From contig JAJGOT010000037.1 in NCBI GenBank assembly GCA_022457155.1, forward strand, positions 521,501-585,500: 64,000 nucleotides of DNA, read 5' to 3'. The position numbers were made by a program, and so were the translations under genes. The stretch's first letter is position 1; every line of letters begins with the position of its first letter. Below are positions 29,601 to 41,600 of the stretch, piece after piece. The notes under the pieces were generated by a model. It ran no database searches. It was not told where the DNA came from and saw nothing but the letters and a program-made list of their open reading frames with translations. The DNA is from Cladopsammia gracilis (taxonomy: Eukaryota > Cnidaria > Anthozoa > Scleractinia > Dendrophylliidae).

Positions 29601-32600
29601 CAGCACCACCACATTTGCATTTTATTAAATATTTCAAAATTTCTTGTTCAATATGGGATCCTGGCATTTGCCAAATTTGAGCACCCAGAATGCACCAGAT
29701 TGCATCTCTGAGGGGGGGGGGGGGGGGCATACCCCAGGACCCCTATCCCCTATACAAAGGAGCGTGCTAAATGGGTGCTAACACACCCATTGTCTCTCAT
29801 GCAAATGTATCTTATGCAAATGTTTACGGCCCCCCTTTTTCTAAAATTCCTGGATCCCTGGCAGGTACATGTACTGTACCTTTCTGATGGTAAAGCAGTC
29901 CAAGCCAAACTGTGAGAAGTTCCTGCAACAATCTGATGAACAGCCACCCCATCCAAACCAACAACCTTGGCTGGTTTGGAGACAGGTGTGTTACAGTGCC
30001 CTTGACCACACTGACCCATTGAATTGTTTCCCCAAGCATACACCTCAAATTCTAACAAGAACAAAAGAAAAGGTTTGACGTGTAGTAGAGAACCCATCAA
30101 CAATATTTACAGCAACTACAAATGGTTTGTACTCGTTAATTTACACATATATACAATTAGGAGTTTCACTTCAGGCTAACTACATGTACAACACTGACAG
30201 AAATGCTTATCCAGTGGCAGAGGTAAAAATCACAGTTCATGACCAGTAAAATGCATGAGCCCTTGAAAACCACTATTTCTCACATCACATTCCACAAGGG
30301 GAAAAACAGTTATTCCATAATATTTCAAACTAAAAGATGTGGCTATTCACAGCCTGCAAACACTATTTCCCACCTACTGGATACCGTTTAAAGGAAGACA
30401 GTGCTATTCACATTTAGTTAATAATAAATGAACATGTAGTTTATAGTAGTTTATAATAGGACTGAGCCCAGGAGTCCAATTCGGTCTGTAATCATGATTA
30501 ACAAAATTGGACGACCACATAGGAGTCTGATTTGTTAATCACAAGACTTATGATTACAGACAGAATTGAAAGACACAAAGTCCTATTATCAATTAATCAT
30601 AACCATACTGTACAACTTTGTTGTTGCCATTATAGTGATTGTATTAAATTATGTGATTGGTTCACTAAGCCTTAAGCTCTAAATGTGATTGGATCACGAA
30701 ACTGTCCAATAACATTTTCCGATTACAACAAACTTTCCGATTACATGACTGTACATTATCCAATTACAACTTTCCAAGTTAGAAGTAAATTTACTATCTA
30801 AGGAAACTACTGAGATTTATGAAACAATCACACTTGAGCATTAATTGTAATACAGTCATGTAGTTATCACTGATATAATAATAAAATACACTTTATTTTG
30901 CATTTTGCATGACTATTCAGGCACCATTGGGACATGAGCAATAGCAGACAAAATGCAACAGATATAGGTGGAGACACTCTGATACCAACCTTTAGAAAGA
31001 GCAAGACAGTGGCTGTCTCCTACTGCAATATCTATAATAAAGGTGGACTGAAGTTCATCAATTAATCTTGGTCTAGGTGATGTGGCATCGACAGAGCCTG
31101 TGCCAAGACATGGACCACAACCCCAAGCAAACACCTATGGACACAAGTACCAAACAAAACAAAATGTAAAGACAAAAATAAAATAAAATTCTTGGATTGC
31201 CTTCTTTTTTTATTTGTGAACTTTTAGCTAATACTTCAATGAAGAGATTTTACTGAATTTCTTCTTTACAATGTTTATCTGCCAAGGCTTATATCCACTA
31301 ACAACAGATTGGGGGAGGGGGGAGGGGGGAGGGCTGGAGGGCGGGAGGTACTCTGAGAAAGGGATATAGTCTGGGGTAGGGTAAAGAAATCAGACGGTTT
31401 GGGTCTAGAACAGGGTATCATTTACCAGGAAACTGATCAGTCACTGTAGTATGAAGATACTGTTGAGTTTTAATCTAAAAAATAGCGAGTCTGGGATAGG
31501 GTAGGGATTTTTTGTGTCAAGTCCAGAATAGGATTGCAAAATGCAGCTGAACATGGTCTGTATAGGGTAAGGGTTCTTTAGAGTCCCAGCGGTGCACCAC
31601 ACTAAAAAAGGTTCAGATCCCTTTCTCTCGGGACTGTAGGTATCGCTTGACTTGCTTTAATTTTGAAGAAAAACAAACTACATGAATGGAAGGTTGTATC
31701 TTTGACTTTTAGCTGATACAAAAATACATGTACAATATATACATGTTTATAAATACAACTTACAGTTGATTGTAAAGTACAACTGTACATTTTTTCAGTC
31801 CAATAATTCAAAGTCCCTGCTTTATGTGTTATTTAATTATTAATGACTTTGTTTGTTGTATGACATGTGTTAGAATTGTTTTTGTACACACTTACCAGCC
31901 CAGTAGAGGTAAGGGCTAAGCTAAACTGACTTCCACAACACACTTTCTTTGTCTCCAAACCCTGAAGGCCTTCAATCATCTTCGGTTTATATACTCTGTT
32001 TGTATCACCATGACCAAGTTTACCTGGAGGATAACAGCAAAATAATAATCATTATCTTTAATGTCCCATGGGGACGTAAAAGAACCACTGAGGACGTAAC
32101 AAACCCTGGCTGTGACCACCCTCAGTGTCACTTGTTCATGGGTGGGGTGGGGGAGATGAGATCAACAATGGACCGATAGCGGCTGCCTGAGGCGCCTTCA
32201 TAAGCTGACATCTGATCTCATTCTCATAAGTGTATGTAAAGCGCCATGAAACATGTGTGATATGTGCGCTATATAAGTCTCTGTATTATTACTGTATTAT
32301 TATAAACCCAGCCCTGTGAACCAAGGAGACTTCAGCAAACATAACAAAGAAATTAATCTCAAATGAACTGATTTCTACTTCTAAATATAATTTAATATTC
32401 TATTAAGAAATTAGCCTCCCATAAGATCCATCCCTCAAAATTTAATCAGTAGTAATAAAAGTAAGTTTATTAAGCAAATTGCATCTCACTTGTGTACTTG
32501 TTTCTTTTCAAAATTATATTACTTGATCAGCACATCCATTACAATTAAAGGCTGAGGACATGATCACCTTATGGCAAACTTACAAATCATGTTTTTGAGT

Positions 32601-35600
32601 TGAGCACACACTTTCTTGCTAAACTAATGACTGCTTCATGTATGTTAAAGTAACAGAAGATCCAATCAGACCAAAACGTCCTGTATTTTCACCCAAAATA
32701 AGGACAAAATATAATTATTTTCAATTGGCTAATACGCATCCTATATGACTCTTCAGCCCAAAATAATTATTTTAGGATCTTTTGTTCTCATTAATTTTGA
32801 TCTCTGATACTTCAACTAACATAATTAAAAGCACCAATATTTTCACAACAGAATGTCTTTCTTAGCAAAAACAACTACATTATAAAAACGAATTGAGTGA
32901 AAAATACCAAATCCGAGACAGTAATTATAACTATGTATGCCTTCAGTCCTTCAATTGACACAAACGTACTTTCCATGATTAAAAGTAATTCTATTTTCTG
33001 TTAGTTTTGAACAAATTGAACCTTTTGGATTAAGATTTCCGTTTTTTGACATTTTTTGAAAATGCTGTCCTGGGTAGACAATTTACTGACTGAACCATTC
33101 CCAAAAACAAAACATAGCCTGGTATTAACCCACTGACTGAAAATAGAACAAAATGTGAGTACTAGCAAGGGAAGTAACCCTTACAATAGGCAGATCCTAC
33201 TGCCTTGAAAACAAATGTGAGTACTAGCAAGTGAGGTAACCCTTACATTAGGGATATCCTACTGCCTTGAAAACAAATGTGAGTACTAGCAAGTGAGGTA
33301 ACCCTTACATAAGGGATATCCTACTGCCTTGAAAACAAATGTGAGTACTAGCAAGTGAGGTAACGCCTACATTAGGGATATCCTACTGCCTTGAAAACAA
33401 ATGTGAGTACTAGCAAGTGAGGTAACCCTTACATAAGGGATATCCTACTGCCTTGAAAACAAATGTGAGTACTAGCAAGTGAGGTAACCCTTACATTAGG
33501 GATATCCTACTGCCTTGAAAACAAATGTGAGTACCAGGAAGTGAGGTAACCCTTACATTAGGGATATCCTACTGCCTTGAAAACAAATGTGAGTACTAGC
33601 AAGTGAGGTAACCCTTACATTAGGGATATCCTACTGCCTTGAAAACAAATATGAGTACTAGCAAACCGGCAAGGTAACCCTTACATTAGGGATAGCCTAC
33701 TGCCTTGAAAACAAATGTGAGTACTAGCAAACCGGCAAGGTAACCCTTACATTAGGGATATCCTACTGCCTTGAAAACAAATGTGAGTACTGGCAAGTGA
33801 GGTAACCCTTACATTAGGGATATCCTACTGCCTTGAAAACAAATGTGAGTACTAGCAAACCGGCAAGGTAACCCTTACATTAGGGATATCCTACTGCCTT
33901 GAAAACAAATGTTAGTACTAGCAAGCCGGGGAGGTAACCCTTACATTAGGGATATCCTACTGCCTTGAAAACAAAATGTGAGTACTAGCAAACCGGCAAG
34001 GTAACCCTTACATTAGGGATATCCTACTGCCTTGAAAACAAATGTCAGTACTAGCAAGTGAGGTAACCCTTACATTAGGGATATCCTACTGCCTTGAAAA
34101 CAAATGTTAGTACTAGCAAGCCGCGGAGGTAACCCTTACATTAGGGATATCCTACTGCCTTGAAAACAAAATGTGAGTACTAGCAAGTGAGGTAACCCTT
34201 ACATAATAATATAAATAATAATTAGGGATATCCTACTGCCTTGAAAACTTAATGTGAGTACAAGCAAGCGAGATAACGCTTACATTTGGGATATCCTACT
34301 GCCTTGAAAACAGTCCCTAAGATGCAAAACCCCACCCTAAGGGTTTTTATTTTTCGCAAAAAAAAAAAAACAGTTTTGTTCAAAATTGCAAGTTAGCGTT
34401 TGTGTAAATTAAACTGTTTTAGAACTTTGAGGTCAGTAATTCTTTAACTGGTACATTAAAAAAAAAAAAATTGTTTCTGCTTTTCTAGCTTTTAAATTTC
34501 CTACTTGCCACCATGTTTTAATTTTGCAAAGCATGATGGGGATTATGATGTCAGTGTATTGTCCTGCATTTTAAATATGTCTTCTAAATTCAGCAATGCG
34601 TGAATTTGAGATAAAATTAATATGTGCTTCTTATGCATATTCCGGCTTAATAATGTCCAGTTCTACTGCAATCTTCTTCTGTAGACTCCATAATTTATTT
34701 TATTTAGATCCCCAACAATGCAGTGACATCAGAAATTACATAAAGAAAACATGGTGATGATTGGGCAATTTAAACCGAAAGCCAAACACTTCACATTTAA
34801 ACCAGGTACAGAGATACACTGTATTGACTTAACACTCCAGGACCAGTTAAAGAGAACCATCAAGTATACTTTGGAGCTTAAACTGTTTTTCAGCCGAGAT
34901 TCCCGTTAAGTACCTCTGTTAGTTACAGGTAACCTTAAAATTAACAAGATAACAAGGAAATGGCTATATCCCTACCATTGTCTCCACTTCCAAAGGACCA
35001 AACTGTCCGTCCGTCCTTAGAGACACACAGTGTATGAGCACTACCACATGCAACTTGACCCACATTGCTGACATCTTTGACCAAAGTAGGTACATTCCTA
35101 CTGTTGTTATCACCACAACCTTAAACACACAAAAACAACGATGTTAACAGCCATAAGGCCTTTGTTCACCATAAACAATAACACAGCAAAGGACATAATT
35201 ATGCATACCTCAGGGCTGTCACTAAGATTTCAAGTTGCCAGGTATATGCAATTAGTAGGCTGGGAATTCAACAGCAGGGATGTTCTTTTGGTTTTTTCTT
35301 TTGTTTCCTATGAAAGTAGCCGGGGTTTCATGTTCATAGAAGCAGGGGGAAATCCCCGGCCCCTGGCCCTTAATGACAGCCCTGATACCTAGACAAAATA
35401 CATGTTATACTGTAACCCTCCACCCCAGGCAAGAGAATTAAAGAATCTTTTACCCAAAGGGCAGTTCATTTTGTATCAATAAGAGTGCCGGTGTAGTGGT
35501 TAGTGTGCATTGGACTTCAGATCTGAAGGTCAGTGGTTCACGGTCTGGTCTCAGCTGGCGGTAACCCTGCGATGGACAAGCATCCCATCCATAGGGAGGC

Positions 35601-38600
35601 GAGGGGTAGCAATATTCCTAGCATCCCATCCATGGGGAAGTGAGGGGTAGCAATATTCCTAGCATCCTATCCAGGGGGAGGGCAGGGGTAGCAATATTCC
35701 TCACATATCCCATCCAGGGGGAGGTGAGGGCTAGCAATATTCCTCGCATCCCATCCAGGGGGAGGCGAGGGGTAGCGATATTCCTTGCATCCCATCCAGG
35801 GGGAGGCAAGGGCTAGCAACATTCCTAGTATCCCATCCAGGGGGATTGCGGGAGGCGAGGTGTAGCAATATTCCTAGGGGTAGCAATATTCCTCATATAT
35901 CCCATCCAGGGGGAGGTGAGGGCTAGCAATATTCCTCGCATCCCATCCAGGGGGAGGCGAGGGGTAGCGATATTCCTTGCATCCCATCCAGGGGGAGGCT
36001 AGGGGTAGCAATAATTATTCCTGGCATCCCATCCAGGGGGAGACGAGGGGTAGCAATATTCCTCACATATCCCATCCAGGGGGAGGTGAGGGCTAGCAAT
36101 ATTCCTCACATCCCATCCAGGCGGAGGCGAGGGGTAGCAATATTCCTTGCATCCCATCCAGGGGGAGGCGAGGGGTAGCAATATTCCTCGCATCCCATCC
36201 AGGGGGAGGCGAGGGGTAGCAATATTCCTTGCATGCCATCCAGGGGGAGGCGAGGGGTAGCAACATTCCTAGTATCCCATCCAGGGGGATTGCGGGAGGC
36301 GAGGTGTAGCAATATTCCTAGCATCCCATCCAGGAGGAGACGAGGGGTAGCAATATTCCTAGCATCCCATCCATGGGGAGGCGAGGGGTAGCAATATTCC
36401 TAGCATCCCATCCAGGGGGAGGCTAGGGGTAGCAATATTCCTGGCATCCCATCCAGGGGGAGACGAGGGGTAGCAATATTCCTAGCATCCCATCCATGGG
36501 GAGGCGAGGGGTAGCAATATTCCTAGCATCCCATCCCATGGGGAGGCGAGGGGTAGCAATACTCCTAGCATCCCATCCAGGGGGAGGCAAGGGGTAGCAA
36601 TATTCCTAGTTGGTACATTGATGCTACAGAAACCATTTTAATTTTTTACATACAGTGAGGTCCGCATGTAAAGAATTGTAATTATAATTACTATTGATGA
36701 GGACAAAGATGAAAATATCCAAACCATAACCAATGCAAGAGTCAGGTAAAGTATTTTTTTTTTTGTCATGTGGCTACATGTTATTTAGGCGGTCAGCGGT
36801 ATGCCCCCTGATAGTACATGACCTTCGGTTTGGCCCATAGTTTTGGCAGGTTTTTATCTGTGTTTATGTTGTGTTTCGCATTTCAGTCATGCTGATCATT
36901 GCAGATCACTTGCTTTTGCTCAAGCATATTATCTTTGCGGATTCTTGTAAATATCCAAACCATAACAAAGAGCCAGGTAAAGTGTTTTTGTTTTGTTACC
37001 TAATCTTCCATAGTCTCCTTCGCCCCATGTGTAGAGATCACCATCCTCCAACACAGCAGCACTGTGTCGATATCCTGCAGTGACCATACTCACCACCTTC
37101 AAACATAACAATCACTCTGTTAATATATTGCATTGTATTCAATTTAAACATGCAGTGAAGTCAAGTCAGAGAAAAAAGAACAAAAAAATATAAGGAATTA
37201 CAGCCAGCCATGTTGTGAAAATCTCATAAAACTTATTTTAAAACAGTACTCATAGGTATAAATCAAACTGCAAATAAACAGTTCCAGGGTGATTTTTTGT
37301 GGCTTATAAAGTCTAACCTTGTCATAAATTATTTTTAACGATAATCAGAAATTTTTGGAACATCTTAGGTAAATTGTCGTAAGTCTCATGGCTTGATTTT
37401 TCTTTGTATACCTACTCCTCCTAAAGGCTTGTGTGTATACTGAAATCAAGTCACTCATAGCATATTTTATGGTATACAATGTACCACTTGAAAGCACTGC
37501 ATAACTATATGTACATATAGCTTGCAGCATTAGATTCGTTCATTCAAAAATCATAACTGTTATGATACACTAATTTTGCTTTCACTCATCATACTGTTGT
37601 TATGCAATTTAACAGTACTCACTCCTGTACATTGCATTTACCTTGCCAGTCAAATTGCCTTCAATCAGTTTTGGAGACTTGTGTGTTTGGCTGTTTCCGT
37701 GGCCTAGTTTACCATAGTCCCCTACGGATCAATGAGGTTTTTTAAAATGTCTAAAAAATAATAATGCTGTACATGTACTTGTTCTACACATACATGTACA
37801 GTGTACTTACAAATAAAATTATATCATCTATCTAAGTATAATCCTATACAAGCACCTATGGTATTTGTTTCATATGTTTCAAACTGTCGAAATTAAAGAT
37901 TAATTTGGATAGTTTTCTAATGGATTTTTCTTAAGAAAGTTGAAACTATCCAATTTCTCAGAAATTGGATAGTTTCTTTCAGCAAATCAAAACTCAAGAA
38001 AAACAATAGAAAAGAATTTTTAACCATATTTCAGTGTGCAGCCATACGGCAGACTCAGCCCTACAGCAAGTGTTTTGCAAAATGGCGAGCAAAATGTTGT
38101 TTCAAGTGATTTATTTGACAAGGTTTTTACGGACAAACAGCCAGCAGGGAACTGGCAAGAAGATAGCAGGTTTCCTGAGATAGCGGAGATAGATTTAAAC
38201 GCCATGTTGGAAGGAAACCAAAACAAACACGCAAAGAAAAGCACATCAACATGACTAACGAGTGGCATCTAGCACGCAAAGAACAAAGAGCCTTTGAAGA
38301 CATAACTGTTGGAGAGTTGGACACTGCATTTTCTAAATTCTACACAAGTAATGGGACTACATGCCTGTCCAATAAATGGAAATAAATGAATTCAAAAAGT
38401 TCCTCTAACTGCCAATTTGGACTTGACCTACGGCCTTGTCCAATTTTGACAGTCCTCTGAATTTTTTTCATCCAATTATTTCCAAATTGGACAGCATGTA
38501 GTCCTATTACCTAATATTTATTCTTCTTTATGTTTGCTTTATGTTTTTGTTCTACCTTGACACGAGTTTAATAGTGAGTACCCAATGAGGTCCAACCATC

Positions 38601-41600
38601 TTCAATAAACCCTGGTTATTTGTACATGTATGAGTTTGGTTTGTTGACAAGTATCTGTCGGTAAACTGTCAATAGGCTGTTGGTGAACTGTTGGCTGACA
38701 CTTTACAGACAGTCAGCTGACAGATTTTTAGAGGAGCTATTAGTCAGTTCTGACCCCCTTTGTACCAAGGTGGAGGCACTGTATGCATTTGATAGTGAGT
38801 ACCCAATGAGATCCAACAATACTCCCCCACCCCCATCCCACCCCCAAGGTGGAGGTACTGTATGCATTTTATAGTGAGTACCCAATGAGATCCAACAATA
38901 CCCCCCCCCCCACCCCATCCCACCCCCAAGGTGGAGGCACTGTATGCATTTGATAGTGAGTACCCAATGAGATCCAACAATACTCCCCCCCCCACCCCAT
39001 CCCACCCCCAAGGTGGAGGTACTGTATGCATTTGATAGTGAGTACCCAATGAAATCCAACAATACTCCCCCACCCCATCCCACCCCCAAGGTGGAGGTAC
39101 TGTATGCATTTGATAGTGAGTACCCAATGAGATCCAACAATACTCCCCCACCCCATCCCACCCCCAAGGTGGAGGTACTGTATGCATTTGATAGTGAGTT
39201 CCCAATGAGATCCAACAATACCCCCCCCCCCACCCCCAAGGTGGAGGCACTGTATGCATTTGATAGTGAGTACCCAATGAGGTATGAGGTCCAACAATAC
39301 TCTCCCCCCCCCACCCCATCCCACCCCCAAGGTGGAGGCACATCCCACCCCCAAGGTGGAGGCATTTGATAGTGAGTACCCAATGAGGTCCAACAATACC
39401 CCCCCCCCCCCCCACCCCATCCCACTCCCAGGGTGGAGGCACTGTATGCATTTGATAGTGAGTACCAGGGCTGGAAATAATTTTGGGATGTCCACCGGTC
39501 AAGATGACCAGCCAAATAAATTTTAGCTCGGTCATACTTCATTTCTGGCCGGTCAAGTATAACGAATTTAATTTTTCCACAAGTACATAATACGACCCCC
39601 CACCCCCACTCCCCCAACCAGTGGTTTACCGTAGCTTTACGGTAGTTTTACCAGCACTTTACGATAACGTTACGATGGCTTTGCGATAACTTTACGGTAG
39701 TTTACGGTAACTTTATAGCCTGGTTTCCATATAACCGTAACTACCCCGTAACTGCTGTAAGCCGAACCGGCGGCAGCACTGGGGCACACCGGCGGTAGTT
39801 CTATTTTTAATGGAGACATTCTGTTCCGGCATCTGGGATGACCGGCGGCACAATGTCCCCTGTGCCGGAAAGTTGAGTTGAGTTCAACTCAGTTCCCGGC
39901 TTTACGGCACCGCAGGCTTGATAAGATTTTAATGGAAACACATGCCGGCGGGAACCGGCGACATCCCGGGGGAGTTGCATTGTTTTTATGACAACACATG
40001 GTTAGAACTGTCCAATCAAATCGCAGCCATTTCCGCGCTAAAAGCTCGTCACGGTCATGCGGTCACAAATGCACACAACTGCGGCTGCCGGCGGTATGTA
40101 TACGGTAGCATCCCGGTCACTGCCGCAGTGCTACCGGGGGTTAGCTTACGGCAGTTACGGGGTAGTTACGGTTATATGGAAACCAGGCTTATGATATAAC
40201 GTTACGGAAACTTTACGATAACGGCTTGGTAGCTTTGCGATAACTATACGGTAGCTTTCATAGCTATACGGTAGTTTTACGGGGACTTAACGATAACGTT
40301 GCGGTGACCGTTTACGATAACTTTACAGTAGCTTTCGTAACTATACGGTAGTTTTACGGGAACTTTACGATAACGTTACAGTAACCGTAACCGTTTACGA
40401 TAACTTTACAGTAGCTTTCATAACTAAACGATAGTTTTACAAGAACTTTACAATAACGTTAGTAGTTATATAAGGCACTATACGGCACTTTTCCATTTTC
40501 AGTGTGTTTTTGTCGTTAATTTGATGTAACTCGTATAATTATAGGCGAATCGCCTATAATTATTCACTATAGCACACTTTTCCATTTTCAGTGTGTTTTG
40601 TCGTTAATTTTTTAATTTATGAAACCCATCATTATAATTTTAATCGATACTCATTGTTAACACAGGACAGTTTGAAGAAAAAACTTCATCCTCTTCGCTT
40701 TCTTCAGGTATTGTTAGTAGTGAATTTTGGGGGTTAACATATATATCATGTACCGTAACTTGAAATGAAACTTCTTCTTTGCTGATATAAATACTATCGA
40801 TTATCAGAGCCAATTTGACTTTTTCTAGCTTTCTCATTGCGATTCTTGTTAAAATTTTATCGCTTTGTTTTGAATATTTGAGAAGTTTAACATTAAACAT
40901 TTCAGATCTTATTGACCCCAAACTCTTGTACCCATACCTTCAAACTGAAAACCATAAAAAATACCTTTTATTTTATTAGCTATTTTTTCACCATAAACAC
41001 CTTTTAAATGTCGCCTACAGATGTCTCTAATAAAAACCATACAATCAACAAACTTTTCTTCTTCTTCCGTTGACATTCGACTGCATCCTTCTTCACCGTA
41101 TAAGCGAACAGGAATGGTGTAACCAAGTAGTTTACTACTTTCGTTTTGACTATAATTATGTCTCTTTTACACCTAAAATTGTAAGAAATGGTGAATCGAT
41201 TACTAGCGGTCCGTAACGGGTTTCAATTTTGATTATTTCAAAATCGGTTTTGCTGTTTTTCACCGGTTTATGGAAAATAATATTTGCTGAATTTTCAAAA
41301 ACTTTTGAAGGACTTAACAGTTGCATGTTGTTATATTACCATATTTAATTTTTAAGACGATTTTTTCATTTCTTGTTTCTAGAAATGAAAAATACCACTC
41401 AAGCAACATTGTTGGGTTGAAGTAAGGAAATTTAATTCATTTTATGAGGAAAACGGAAATGAATTACTTTTTTGAGGAAAACGAAAATGAAGCAGATCTT
41501 CACATACCTGTTTATATTTTCTTATGGCAATAAGATTTTTACATGTTGTACTTATTTCTAATAGATAACTGGTAACAGGTTGTCTATGTAGAATTGTAGT

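Larger units (their letters stand above)
39467..40655. repeat. Left terminal inverted region
   Basis: The outer 145 bp have ACCGGTCA/GCCGGTCA motifs. Next come short direct repeats of TTTACGGTAG and CGATAACGTTACGG, interrupted by a MITE (39718-40188), and then a unique inner part. The inner edge is ATTTTAATCGATACTCATT (40637-40655), the inverse of the sequence straddling the polymerase stop codon at the other end. The inner 200 bp match the right end well, while the outermost arms share only the last 15 bp. Confidence 0.8.

Noticed and set aside
33150..34315. CRISPR-like regular repeats
   Set aside because: Whole 62-bp units repeat without distinct spacers, in animal DNA. Ordinary tandem repeat; the same holds for the 41-, 64- and 88-bp arrays.
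38703..39617. Open frames of 208-304 codons on the minus strand, and a 118-codon plus-strand frame
   Set aside because: They are translations of the GC-skewed minisatellite in several frames at once (repetitive Trp/Gly/Ser-rich peptides); no start context, no domain.
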